A stretch of DNA of 64,000 bases from Palsa-1150 sp964531095 (GTDB lineage Bacteria > Myxococcota_A > Polyangia > Polyangiales > Polyangiaceae), in the NCBI GenBank assembly GCA_964531095.1, contig CAZHED010000009.1, forward strand, positions 77,319 to 141,318. Direction: 5' to 3'. Below the pieces are notes generated by a model. It saw only the letters and a list, made by a program, of their open reading frames with translations. It was not told where the DNA came from and ran no database searches. The translations under genes were made by a program, and so were the position numbers. Shown here one piece after another: positions 9,593-18,355 of the stretch; positions within the stretch are counted from its first letter, which is position 1, and every line of letters begins with the position of its first letter.

Positions 9593-10822
9593 CTATCGCG
9601 CCGCCGCTTCGCTCGCCACACGCGGCGCGAGAAATCGGTCCAAGCTGCGACGAATCGACGCGACCCCGTAGCCGTGCTCCACCGGCACGTACGGCACGTC
9701 GCGAGCGGCGCATGCTTGGGCGAGCTTTTCGTTCGTCGCGTGCGACATGAACCGGAGCAGCGCGATCACCAAATCGTAACCGCCGGAGGTGATCCGGGCC
9801 TCTGCGCTCTGCGCCTTCCGCGGATCGTCGGCCGACCACACCAGCTCACCCATGGCGAAGGCGCGCTCGACGCGCACGCGCGCGCTCTCGCGCGGGGCGC
9901 CCCCGACCATGAGCACGGTCCGATTGCGCACGAAATGCCAGAGGGGCCACTCGGGTTCGGGACCCGGCGTCTCGCGCTCTTCTTCTTCGTCTTCCGGCTC
10001 CACGCTGCGCCGACTCTGCACCGGCGCGCTCCGGGAGATCGGGGCGTCGTCGTCGTCACGCGCAAGCCGATTCCAAAGGTGGTGCGCGTCGGCGGCCCAA
10101 GTGCCCCCTTTCGGCTCGTGATCGCGGCTCAGCCCGTACACTGCGCCAGGCCGGTGCTCGCGGGTATAGTCGCGGATGATTCCCAGTAGGCGTCCGACCC
10201 GCTCGCGCATGAGCAAATCGCCGCCGGCCGCCGACCGCACGGCGTTGAGCCGAGCCGTCAACAAGCGCAGGTACGATCGCTGCACGTCGTTGGGCAGGAG
10301 GCGCACTTCGCGAAGCGTGTCCTCCGACGTGCCCTGCTCGATCCGGTCGGTCTCGAGCTCCCGTTCTTGGGGGCCCAGCTCATCCGGCGGCGGTCCGACG
10401 CGATCGAGCAACGCGTGGAGCACGACCGCGACGGAGACCGGGGCAGCCACCGCGCGCTCGCGATACCGAGCCGCCCATTGGCGGACGTCGTTCTCGCTGA
10501 CCGTCGGCGCACCGACCAGAACCGCTGCCGCCGGAGCCGACGTGGGCCCGGAGACCGCTGCGGCGACTCCGGACGACGGGCGCAGCGCACGAGAGAGCGC
10601 CTCCTCTCCCACGCGCCGCAGCAATCGTTCGTGCTGCGACCAAAGCTCGCCCAGCAAGTCCGACGCAGCCGGCGCCCGCTCCGGATGATTCGCAAAGGCC
10701 GCGTACAACTTGGATAGGAACTCGTGGATTCGCACGAGCTCGGGCAGAGAGTCCGAGTCATCCGCGCCGCCGTCCCCGTGCGGCTCGTCGAGGAAAGCGT
10801 TCAACCGCTCCGAAAAATCCAC
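9593..10822 (-). CDS. DUF2325 domain protein with long helical N-terminus
   Basis: A 409-residue protein. The C-terminal third (about 300-395) fits DUF2325 (PF10087): TVLMVGGAPRESARVRVERAF, then YDLVIALLRFMSHATNEKLA and VPYVPVEHGYGVASIRRSL, a Rossmann-like fold seen in small proteins of unknown function. The preceding 290 residues are helical with an acidic stretch (EPEDEEEERE, about 275) and are not recognised. Stand-alone DUF2325 proteins are about 100 aa, so this is a fusion. ATG at 10820-10822. A TACTAG-containing upstream region (about 10848) could hold its promoter. Cytoplasmic by prediction. Function unknown. Confidence 0.75.
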   Translation of the reverse strand: MDFSERLNAFLDEPHGDGGADDSDSLPELVRIHEFLSKLYAAFANHPERAPAASDLLGELWSQHERLLRRVGEEALSRALRPSSGVAAAVSGPTSAPAAAVLVGAPTVSENDVRQWAARYRERAVAAPVSVAVVLHALLDRVGPPPDELGPQERELETDRIEQGTSEDTLREVRLLPNDVQRSYLRLLTARLNAVRSAAGGDLLMRERVGRLLGIIRDYTREHRPGAVYGLSRDHEPKGGTWAADAHHLWNRLARDDDDAPISRSAPVQSRRSVEPEDEEEERETPGPEPEWPLWHFVRNRTVLMVGGAPRESARVRVERAFAMGELVWSADDPRKAQSAEARITSGGYDLVIALLRFMSHATNEKLAQACAARDVPYVPVEHGYGVASIRRSLDRFLAPRVASEAAAR

Positions 10823-10955
10823 CGTGCGATCGAGACTAGCGCGTGACGTACTAGTGTCGCCAGGGGCACAGACCCGTGAGCGCCGCGGACGATTTCTTTG
10901 GGACCCTCGCGATCTCTCGCGTCAAGGTGCGTCCCCCCCAACGAGTGGACTGAGC

Positions 10956-10973
10956 GAACGTTCACGAACATTC
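10956..10973. promoter_or_regulatory. Tandem GAACGTTC / GAACATTC operator-like site
   Basis: GAACGTTC (10956-10963, self-complementary) and GAACATTC (10966-10973) are separated by AC, 48 bases before the GTG of the DUF4833 gene. GAAC/GTTC half-sites are typical of LexA-like and other helix-turn-helix regulators, but no specific regulator can be named. Confidence 0.3.
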
Positions 10974-11020
10974 CTTAGGGGTGCGATGCCATCGTCACGA
11001 AGACCGCGCAATCAAGGACC

Positions 11021-11596
11021 GTGCCTCGGCGGCTGCCGGCCTTTCCGCCCCGTCTTCTGCTGGTGCTGGCGGCGAGTTCGCTGCTCGTCGCCATCACGCT
11101 GATCACGCCTATCGCCCGAGGGGGTGGCGATGGAGACGGACGCGTCGTGGGCAGCGTCTTTTTCGTCGCCAAGAGCGAGAACAAGAATCAAGTCCACTAC
11201 GGCATTCATCTCGACCCGGCGTGCAGACCCGTCGGGAACGCGCCCATCTTCGCGTATTGGCGACTGCTCGAGCGCGGGCCGTTCGCCACGGAGCCGCTCC
11301 TGGCCCGAGAGGAGCCCGCGTATGGCGTGCAGACGCAGCGCACCCTGAAGCGCAGCGAGCAAGGAGGAAGCGTGCTGATCACGCTGAATGCCTTGCCGAA
11401 GCGGCCCATCGTGATCGATTCGACGGCGACCGGCGCGACGTGCACCGCGACGGCACAGGCGATGATCGGGGGCGTACCCGCGTCCCTCGTGAGCGTTTTC
11501 GTGCAGCTTCGATGGCCCTTCGGGGTCGACTCGTTGCTGCTGGCGGGACGGGTCACCCTCGATGGACACGTCGTGCGCGAGCGGGTCGAAAACTGA
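11021..11596 (+). CDS. Exported DUF4833 protein
   Basis: A 191-residue protein with an N-terminal signal peptide or anchor (LLLVLAASSLLVAITLI, about 11-27). The mature part matches DUF4833: VFFVAKSENKNQVHYGIHL, then the FAYWRLLE strand and AYGVQTQR. In this family a strand with S-K/E-N-K-N precedes a paired YW...AYG region. The role is unknown; it is likely periplasmic. GTG at 11021 is preceded by AAGGA four bases away, which fixes the start. Downstream, aroE converges with its stop 8 bases later. An operator-like repeat lies at 10956-10973. Confidence 0.75.
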   Translation: MPRRLPAFPPRLLLVLAASSLLVAITLITPIARGGGDGDGRVVGSVFFVAKSENKNQVHYGIHLDPACRPVGNAPIFAYWRLLERGPFATEPLLAREEPAYGVQTQRTLKRSEQGGSVLITLNALPKRPIVIDSTATGATCTATAQAMIGGVPASLVSVFVQLRWPFGVDSLLLAGRVTLDGHVVRERVEN

Positions 11597-11604
11597 TCGA
11601 GAGC

Positions 11605-12450
11605 CTACTCGATGGCGACGCGCATGACCTCGAAGGGTGCGGCGACCCGCAGCCAAAGCTCGAACGCCAGCGCCCCCTGTCGAGCGAGCATGCCGAGCCC
11701 ATTGTCGCAGCGAACCCCGCGCACGCGCGCGGCACGAAGAAACGGGGTGTCACGAGGAGCGTAGACCACGTCGATCGCGACGGCAGCGTCCGGAAGCGCG
11801 CTCCATGCCACGACGTCTGCGACGGTCTCGCCCGAATCGGCTCCCTTCATTCCCGCACTCGTCGCTTGCACGATGGCGATGGTTCCGGACTCGGTCGACT
11901 CCGATGCCCGCCACGGCTGCGCGGTCACTGGCGCCGGGGCCTCGCTGACGAAGCGGTCGCGACGAACCGGGTCCTCGAAAGCCCGCGCTCGAACGACGAT
12001 CTCGCGCACGCCGATTTGGGCGAGCGCGGAGACGGCCGCTCGCGCCGCCCCCCCCGAGCCGAGGACAAGGCCCCGCCCCTGGGCCCAGGGGGCGCGCGAG
12101 CCTTCGAGCCTCCAGAGCTCGGCAGCCAGCGCCGGTGCGTCGGTGTTGTGGCAAATGACCCGGCCGTCTTCGGAACGGACCAGCGTATTGGCCGCACCGA
12201 TCGTTCGCGCGGTCGCGTCGATCTCGTCGACGAGCGCCACGACCCGCGCCTTGTGCGGAACGGTGACGTTGAGGCCGTCGAACGCACCGCTGCGAAGCGC
12301 CTCGACGACGCCTGGGAGCTCGCTCGCCGTGGCGCGCACCGCCTCGTATGTGTGCGGAAGCCCAAGGGCGCGGTATGCCGCCGCGTGCATCGCAGGGCTT
12401 CGCGAATGCGCCACCGGGTCGCCCACGACCGCGAACCGACGCCGGGTCAC
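11605..12450 (-). CDS. aroE: Shikimate dehydrogenase
   Basis: A 281-residue NADP-dependent shikimate dehydrogenase that reduces 3-dehydroshikimate in chorismate and aromatic amino acid synthesis. Seen: the substrate-binding start VVGDPVAHSRSPAMH, catalytic K67 in NVTVPHK, catalytic Asp104 in HNTDA, and the glycine-rich nucleotide loop VLGSGGAARA. The length is normal for AroE. The ATG overlaps the stop of xseA by 4 bases, so the two genes are probably translated together although they are functionally unrelated. Confidence 0.95.
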   Translation of the reverse strand: MTRRRFAVVGDPVAHSRSPAMHAAAYRALGLPHTYEAVRATASELPGVVEALRSGAFDGLNVTVPHKARVVALVDEIDATARTIGAANTLVRSEDGRVICHNTDAPALAAELWRLEGSRAPWAQGRGLVLGSGGAARAAVSALAQIGVREIVVRARAFEDPVRRDRFVSEAPAPVTAQPWRASESTESGTIAIVQATSAGMKGADSGETVADVVAWSALPDAAVAIDVVYAPRDTPFLRAARVRGVRCDNGLGMLARQGALAFELWLRVAAPFEVMRVAIE

Positions 12451-13874
12451 TCGGGCCCGCCCGCGCCTGCGAGCCCCGCGCCAACGGGCTCGACGGCCGT
12501 GACTCGCGCGTGAATGCGCGCGTCGCGCACGCGGACCTGGATCGCATCGCCCGCGCCCACGTCGGTGACCGCGCTCACGGCTCGACCGTCGTCACGGGTC
12601 GCGATCGAGTAGCCGCGCGCGAGCACCTTCAGCGGGCTGAGAGCGTCGAGGCGCGCCGTCGCCTGACGCAGCGATCCGGCGCGGCGCTCGTGCGACGCGC
12701 TCCACAGGCCGCTCAAACGGTGACGAAGTCGCGTCACTTCGGATCGCTCCCGGCCTATGACGGCGCGCGGATGGAGATACGCGAGGCGGTGCTGCGCGCG
12801 GGCGACGGCGTCGCGGCGCCGCGCGATGGATGCGCGCGAACATGAGGCCAGTCGTGCGACTCGGTCGTCGAGCGTCTGTTGGTGCGCGGCGATCGCCAAC
12901 CGCGGGTCGCCCAATCGCCGCGCCAGGCGCGCGAAGGCGACGTGCCCCTCCGCCAGTCGCGTCCGCATCGCGCGGGTGAGGTGCAGAGCGGTGCGCCGCA
13001 GCAACTCGCGCCGCGCCGCCCGATCGGGGACGACCATCTCGGCGGCCTGGGACGGTGTCGCCGCGCGCGCGTCCGCGGCGAAGTCGACCAGCGTGACGTC
13101 GACGTCGTGGCCGACGGCGCTGACCACCGGCACGCGGCAGGCGGCGACCGCCCGCACGACCGCCTCTTCGTTGAACGCCCCAAGGTCGTCGGCCGACCCG
13201 CCCCCGCGACCCACGACGATGACATCGACGTCGTTCATACGCTGGAGCTGCGAAAGTGCGCGGCAGATCGACTCCACTGCGCCGACCCCCTGCACCTGCG
13301 CCGGCGCCAGCAGGATGCGCGCGCCCCCGCGCCGGAACGCCACCCGGCACACGTCGTGGATGACCGCTCCGCCGGGACTCGTCACCACGCCGATGACGCG
13401 GGGCTCGCTCGGCAGCAGCCGCTTGCGCTCAGGAGCGAAGAGCCCCTCGGCGGCGAGCTTCGCCTTTAGCTTCTCGAGCGCCTCGAGCAGCGCTCCACGG
13501 CCAACCGCCTGGGCTCGATCAGCGACGAACTGTAGGCGCCCACGAGGCGCCCAGAACGTCGGCTTGCCCCGCAGACGCACGCGGGCTCCGTCGGTGCAGA
13601 GCGCACGCACGCGGGGCGTGACCGACGAGCGGTACACGACGACGTCGATCGCAGCGTCTTCTCGCTCGTCTTTCAGGCAAAAGTAGAGGTGCCCGCTCGG
13701 CACGTGCCGGGCGTCGGCGACTTCACCCTCGACCCAGACCGCCCTCGCGAAGGACTCGTCGACCGCGCCTCTGATGGCCCGGTCGAGCTCCGCGACGCTG
13801 AGTGGCCGCGGCTCTTCGTCCGCGGGCGGTCTGGCGGGCGTGAAGTCGAAGGAGAGCGAGCGGTCGTCGGGCAT
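12447..13874 (-). CDS. xseA: Exodeoxyribonuclease VII large subunit
   Basis: A 475-residue XseA. Seen: the N-terminal OB-fold (VWVEGEVADARHVPSGHLYF), the catalytic core with GVVTSPGGAVIHD, VIVVGRGGGSADDLGAFNEE and VVSAVGHDVDVTLVDFAAD, the coiled-coil segment, and the C-terminal LARGYSI. With XseB it degrades single-stranded DNA into oligonucleotides. ATG at 13872-13874 gives MPDDRS and is preceded by GGGGA; a 43-codon longer frame lacks support and would run into the divergent carboxylase gene. No xseB is seen next to it, although the two often pair. Confidence 0.95.
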   Translation of the reverse strand: MPDDRSLSFDFTPARPPADEEPRPLSVAELDRAIRGAVDESFARAVWVEGEVADARHVPSGHLYFCLKDEREDAAIDVVVYRSSVTPRVRALCTDGARVRLRGKPTFWAPRGRLQFVADRAQAVGRGALLEALEKLKAKLAAEGLFAPERKRLLPSEPRVIGVVTSPGGAVIHDVCRVAFRRGGARILLAPAQVQGVGAVESICRALSQLQRMNDVDVIVVGRGGGSADDLGAFNEEAVVRAVAACRVPVVSAVGHDVDVTLVDFAADARAATPSQAAEMVVPDRAARRELLRRTALHLTRAMRTRLAEGHVAFARLARRLGDPRLAIAAHQQTLDDRVARLASCSRASIARRRDAVARAQHRLAYLHPRAVIGRERSEVTRLRHRLSGLWSASHERRAGSLRQATARLDALSPLKVLARGYSIATRDDGRAVSAVTDVGAGDAIQVRVRDARIHARVTAVEPVGAGLAGAGGPE

Positions 13875-13920
13875 CTTCCCCACTCTACGCCAGACGGAGT
13901 ACACGTCAGAATGCGCCGAG

Positions 13921-15444
13921 ATGAAAGCACTTCGAAAAGTCCTGGTCGCGAACCGCGGTGAAATCGCCGTACGTGTCATGCGTACGCTGCGCGAAATGGG
14001 CATTGCCGCCGTCGCCGTTTACTCGGAGGCCGATCGGGGCGCCCTTCATGTGCGGATGGCCGACGAGGCGTACCCGATTGGTCCGCCTCCGGCCGCGGAG
14101 AGCTACTTGCGCGTCGACGTCATTGTCGACGTCGCTCGCAAGAGCGGCAGCGACGCCATTCACCCAGGGTATGGCTTTCTCAGTGAGAACCCTCTCTTGC
14201 CCGAGGCGTGCGAGCGCGCCGGCATCACCTTCATCGGCCCCCCCGCGAGCGCGATGCGCGCGATGGGAAGCAAGACGGCAGCGCGGGACAAGATGGTCGA
14301 AGCCGGGGTCCCGGTCGTCCCCGGGGCACGGTGCAAGACGAGCGACGAAGCCTCCGCCGCCGCCGCGCGTCTGGGCTACCCCGTCATGATCAAAGCCGCC
14401 GCGGGTGGCGGCGGCAAGGGCATGCGGCTGGTGGCCGACGCGGGTCAGCTGGCGAGCGCTTGGGAACGGGCGCGCAGCGAGGCGAAGAAGTTCTTCGGCG
14501 ACGACGAGGTCTACATCGAGAAGGCGCTCACCCGCCCTCGGCACGTCGAGATCCAAGTCCTCGGCGACCGCGAGGGGCGAATCGTGCACGCGTTCGAGCG
14601 CGACTGCTCGATTCAGCGCCGCCATCAGAAGGTCATCGAAGAAGCGCCGGGCCCGGCCGTCTCGCGCGAGCTCGCGGCGCAAATGGGTGCGATCGCGGTG
14701 CGAGGTGCCGCGAGCGTCGGATACTACAGCGCCGGCACGTTCGAGTTTCTCCTCGCGGCGGATGGGACCTTCTATTTTCTCGAGATGAACACGCGGCTTC
14801 AGGTCGAGCACCCGATCACCGAGCTTGTCACCGGGCTGGATCTCGTGCGCGAGATGGTGCGGATCGCACAAGGCGAGCCGCTGGGCTTCGAACAGCAGGA
14901 CCTGGCCATGCGTGGCGCGGCGATCGAGTGCCGCGTTTATGCCGAGGATCCCGCCGCGGGCTTTCTGCCTTCCCCAGGCGTCATCGACGAGCTCGTCGTT
15001 CCGGCGGGCCCCGGAGTGCGCGACGACGGTGGCGCGTATCCCGGCTGCACGATATCGAGCCACTACGACCCGCTCATCTCCAAACTGAGCGTGTGGGCGC
15101 CGACGCGCGCGAGGGCGATCGCACGGATGAAGCGCGCGCTCTCGGAATATGTCGTGACCGGCATCCGCACGAACCTCGCGTTTCACCAGCAGGTGATGCG
15201 TCATCCCGAGTTCGTCGACGGGCGGTACGACACCGCGTTCATCGAGTCTCACCGCGACGCGCTGCTCGAACCTCCGGCGCTCTCTCCCGAGAGGCGCGAG
15301 GCCATCGCGGTCGCGGTCGCGATCGCGGGCTCGCGCATGGAAGCGGCAGCCATGCACGGGCGCACCCTCGACGGCCAGCCAGCAGGAGGCCCCACGTTGT
15401 CGCCGTGGGTCGCGCACCACCGCGCGCGTCGGGCGCCGTCGTGA
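13921..15444 (+). CDS. accC: Biotin carboxylase (acyl-CoA carboxylase subunit)
   Basis: A 507-residue biotin carboxylase with the full ATP-grasp domain set and no biotinyl domain. Seen: KVLVANRGEIAVRV at the start, HPGYGFLSEN, the ATP-binding glycine loop AAAGGGGKGMR, the HxxR-type segment ERDCSIQRRHQK, EMNTRLQVEHPITE, and the C-terminal ISSHYDPLISKL. It carboxylates biotin on a separate BCCP using ATP and bicarbonate. It is longer than E. coli AccC (449 aa) and could equally serve propionyl- or methylcrotonyl-CoA carboxylase, since no accB or carboxyltransferase gene is nearby. ATG 13921 begins the conserved domain. Only 46 bases separate it from divergent xseA. Confidence 0.9.
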   Translation: MKALRKVLVANRGEIAVRVMRTLREMGIAAVAVYSEADRGALHVRMADEAYPIGPPPAAESYLRVDVIVDVARKSGSDAIHPGYGFLSENPLLPEACERAGITFIGPPASAMRAMGSKTAARDKMVEAGVPVVPGARCKTSDEASAAAARLGYPVMIKAAAGGGGKGMRLVADAGQLASAWERARSEAKKFFGDDEVYIEKALTRPRHVEIQVLGDREGRIVHAFERDCSIQRRHQKVIEEAPGPAVSRELAAQMGAIAVRGAASVGYYSAGTFEFLLAADGTFYFLEMNTRLQVEHPITELVTGLDLVREMVRIAQGEPLGFEQQDLAMRGAAIECRVYAEDPAAGFLPSPGVIDELVVPAGPGVRDDGGAYPGCTISSHYDPLISKLSVWAPTRARAIARMKRALSEYVVTGIRTNLAFHQQVMRHPEFVDGRYDTAFIESHRDALLEPPALSPERREAIAVAVAIAGSRMEAAAMHGRTLDGQPAGGPTLSPWVAHHRARRAPS

Positions 15445-15502
15445 ACCGGCCGCGACGGCGTTCCATGGACCCCTGCCCCGTGTGCTAAGCCGTCGCCCTC
15501 CG

Positions 15503-17530
15503 ATGCCGCGATTCTACATCACGACACCCATCTATTACGTGAACGACGTGCCGCACCTGGGCACGGCGTACACCACGATCATCGCCGACGCCTTGCGCCG
15601 CTATCATCTTTTGCGAGGGCACGAGACCCGGATGCTGACCGGAACCGACGAGCACGGGCAGAAGATGGAACGCGAGGCGCAGGCGCGAGGGGTGTCGCCG
15701 GCGCAGTTCGTCAAGGGGATGAGCGACCGCTTCGAGGCGGCGTGGCCGAAGCTCGAGGTGCGCCCGGACGATTTCATCCGAACGACGCAGGAGCGCCACA
15801 AGCGTTCGGTGCAAGACCTCTGGCGGACCATCGAGAGCAAAGGCGATCTCTACGAAGGCACGTACGACGGTTGGTACTGCTACGGATGCGAAGGGTACAA
15901 AACGGAGAAAGATCTCCTGCCCGGCAACGTCTGCCCTCTTCACAACAGGCCTGTCGAGTGGCTGAAGGAGGAGACGTACTTCTTCCGATTGTCGAAGTAC
16001 GCCGCGAGACTCCTTGACCACTATCGGGAGAATCCAGGCTTCATCGAGCCCGAGGGCCGGCGCAACGAGGTCGTGAGCTTCATCGAAAACGGCCTCAAAG
16101 ATCTGTCCGTGTCGCGGACCAGCTTCACGTGGGGAATCCCCGTCCCCGGCAATCCGAAGCACGTGATGTACGTGTGGTTCGACGCCCTCGCGAACTATTG
16201 GACGGCGCTGCAAGACAGCGCTGACCATAAGAGGTTCTGGGACGACGCGGAAGTTATCCACTTGGTCGGAAAGGACATTCTTCGGCAGCACGCGGTGTAC
16301 TGGCCGGCGTTCTTGATGAGCGCGGGGATGCGACTGCCCAAGACGGTGTTCGCCCACGGGTTTCTGAGGTTCGGCGGGCAGAAGATGAGCAAATCCCTCC
16401 GGAATGCCGTCGACCCTATCGGGATCGCGCGCGCGTTCGGCGCGGCGATCCAAGGGGGGGATTCCGCCGGTGCGGACGTTTTGCGATACCAGTTGCTGCG
16501 CGCAATCGCGTTCGGACAAGACGGCGACTTCGATCTCGGAGCGATGGTCGAGCGGTACAACGCCGACCTCGGGAAGAACCTCGGCAATCTGCTCGCGCGC
16601 ACGCTGGGGCTCTGCACGAAGATGACCGGCGGCCACGTGCCGCAGCCGGGAGAGGCCACGGCGCTCGAGAGAGAGCTCTTCGTCGCGATCGAGACGCACT
16701 GGGTCGACGCGCTCAGCGCGTGGGATCGTATCGAGCCGCATCGGGCCCTCGAGCGGATATGGGCGATTTCGTCGTTGGCCAATCAGTACGTGGACCGGGC
16801 ATCTCCCTGGGCGGAAGAGAAGAAAGGCAACCGCGCGCGCGTCGAGACCATCCTGCATACGCTCGTCTCGGTGCTCGGGGCGCTCTCGGAGCTCGTGTGG
16901 CCGGTGCTGCCGAAGAAGAGCGAAGAGATGCGCACGCAGCTCGGGCTCGGTCCTCTCGTACCCAGCGAGGGCATGGACCGGCTCAGGCCCGGCGTGAAAC
17001 CGCGGAAAGCCGGCGAGGCGCTCGCGCCCGGTGCGCCGCTTTTCCCGACGCTGGACGAAGCCGCGACCCGCGCCCTCGTTGACGCGCTGACGCCCCGCAT
17101 GGACGAGGCGGCGGCCGCGGCCACTGCATCGGCGACCACCACGGCCGCGTCCAAGACCACCACCGCGACTACAACCGCGACCGCGACGGCGACCGCGGCC
17201 AACGCCGTCACGTACGATCAACTCTCTCTGGTCGACCTGCGCGTCGGCGTCGTGCGGACCTGCGAGCGCGTCCCGAAGAAGGACAAACTCCTCGAGCTCA
17301 CCGTCGACGTCGGCGAAGCGGAGCCGCGAACGATCGTGGCCGGGCTCGCCCTCTCCTTTCAGCCGGAGCAGCTCGTAGGTAGGCGCGTCGTCGTGGTGGC
17401 CAACCTCGCCCCGCGCGACTTCGGCAAAGGACTCGTATCCCGCGGAATGCTTCTCGCCACTGGGCCGAGCGACAAGCTGCTGCTCGCGACCGTCGAGGGG
17501 GATGTCGCGCCAGGGGCCCGGCTCAAATAG
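15503..17530 (+). CDS. metG: Methionine--tRNA ligase with C-terminal tRNA-binding domain
   Basis: A 675-residue class I aminoacyl-tRNA synthetase. The HIGH-type signature is VPHLGTAY near residue 15 and KMSKS lies at 294-298. A zinc-knuckle variant (CYGC ... CPLH) sits in the connective peptide near residue 130. After the anticodon-binding helices comes a linker of about 40 residues made almost only of Ala and Thr (about 533-570), then an EMAPII/Trbp111-like domain (LVDLRVGVVRTCERVP ... DFGKGLVSRGML) that helps bind tRNA. ATG 15503 (MPRFYITT) matches the family start. The gene follows accC by 58 bases and converges on a porin-like gene 12 bases past its stop. Confidence 0.96.
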   Translation: MPRFYITTPIYYVNDVPHLGTAYTTIIADALRRYHLLRGHETRMLTGTDEHGQKMEREAQARGVSPAQFVKGMSDRFEAAWPKLEVRPDDFIRTTQERHKRSVQDLWRTIESKGDLYEGTYDGWYCYGCEGYKTEKDLLPGNVCPLHNRPVEWLKEETYFFRLSKYAARLLDHYRENPGFIEPEGRRNEVVSFIENGLKDLSVSRTSFTWGIPVPGNPKHVMYVWFDALANYWTALQDSADHKRFWDDAEVIHLVGKDILRQHAVYWPAFLMSAGMRLPKTVFAHGFLRFGGQKMSKSLRNAVDPIGIARAFGAAIQGGDSAGADVLRYQLLRAIAFGQDGDFDLGAMVERYNADLGKNLGNLLARTLGLCTKMTGGHVPQPGEATALERELFVAIETHWVDALSAWDRIEPHRALERIWAISSLANQYVDRASPWAEEKKGNRARVETILHTLVSVLGALSELVWPVLPKKSEEMRTQLGLGPLVPSEGMDRLRPGVKPRKAGEALAPGAPLFPTLDEAATRALVDALTPRMDEAAAAATASATTTAASKTTTATTTATATATAANAVTYDQLSLVDLRVGVVRTCERVPKKDKLLELTVDVGEAEPRTIVAGLALSFQPEQLVGRRVVVVANLAPRDFGKGLVSRGMLLATGPSDKLLLATVEGDVAPGARLK

Positions 17531-17542
17531 CCGCTCGGCCGG

Positions 17543-18331
17543 TCAGAAGTAGCCGAGCAGCCCCGCGGTCGCGCCGAAGAAGAAGACCGACGACGACGCC
17601 GAATTGGTGCGCGACAAGCCGGTATTGAGGTCGGTCTCCTGGGAGTGACCGCCGGCGAGCGGGATGTCGGCCGTGAGCCCCGCCGTGATGCCCAGGTGCG
17701 GAATTGGTGTGATGACGAGTTGCGGGTCGAGATCCAGGGCACCCTGGTTCGTGGAGCTCGTCACCGTGGTTCCTGCGTTGGTCGTCTTGGAGGTCGCGAC
17801 GTAGTACGAGAGCCCTCCGCGGAGCCAGAGCGAAAAGAGGTCCGAAAGCGCCAGGACGTAGCCTGCGCGCGGAGCAACTCCGAAGACGAACGACGACGGG
17901 TTGTCGTTGCTGGCCGTCACCGTTCCGCCCGCGACGGGGGTCGTGTCGGTGCTGTTGTTCCCCCCGAGCGTGAAGAAGACGACGATGTCTCCACCGACGG
18001 TCACGTTCGGAAAGAGGACGTAGTCGAAGCCCACGCGAGGGACGGTGAAGAACGACGTCTGTAGCGGCGCGATCGCGTCCCCCGGAGCACTGGAGCCCCA
18101 CAAGAGCGAGATCGCAGTTTGGTTGTAGACGGCAACCTGCTTGCTGATTCCCGCCATTGGAAACACGTTGTCCTGCGAGACATGCGTGTACGAGAACAAC
18201 GGAAACAGCCGATCCGCGCTGACGATGAACTCCCCCCGCTGCCCGAGCGGGCCCCGAGCCTGCGCGCGCGCCAGTGACGCCGCCAACAGCACACCCAGTC
18301 CCGCTGCGACACCTGTCAGCCTTCGAATCAT
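17543..18331 (-). CDS. Outer-membrane beta-barrel protein, uncharacterised
   Basis: A 262-residue exported protein. The signal peptide is MIRRLTGVAAGLGVLLAASL with cleavage near ARAQA (about 23). The mature part is a series of alternating hydrophobic strands rich in Gly, Ser, Thr and aromatic residues and ends in ...GLLGYF, with the terminal Phe typical of BAM-inserted barrels. No catalytic motif. It is most likely a small outer-membrane channel or structural barrel. The substrate cannot be inferred. It is the last gene before convergent metG and lies 24 bases downstream of the thymidine phosphorylase stop... on the same strand it follows deoA, so co-transcription is possible only as an upstream neighbour; starts ATG 18329-18331. 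Confidence 0.7.
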   Translation of the reverse strand: MIRRLTGVAAGLGVLLAASLARAQARGPLGQRGEFIVSADRLFPLFSYTHVSQDNVFPMAGISKQVAVYNQTAISLLWGSSAPGDAIAPLQTSFFTVPRVGFDYVLFPNVTVGGDIVVFFTLGGNNSTDTTPVAGGTVTASNDNPSSFVFGVAPRAGYVLALSDLFSLWLRGGLSYYVATSKTTNAGTTVTSSTNQGALDLDPQLVITPIPHLGITAGLTADIPLAGGHSQETDLNTGLSRTNSASSSVFFFGATAGLLGYF

Positions 18332-18355
18332 GCGGGTGACCTCCTGGGGGCGAAT

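Noticed and set aside
15485..17221. 578-codon minus-strand frame across metG
   Set aside because: Mirror of the metG coding strand; Arg/His/Val-rich, no motif, while metG has all class I signatures.
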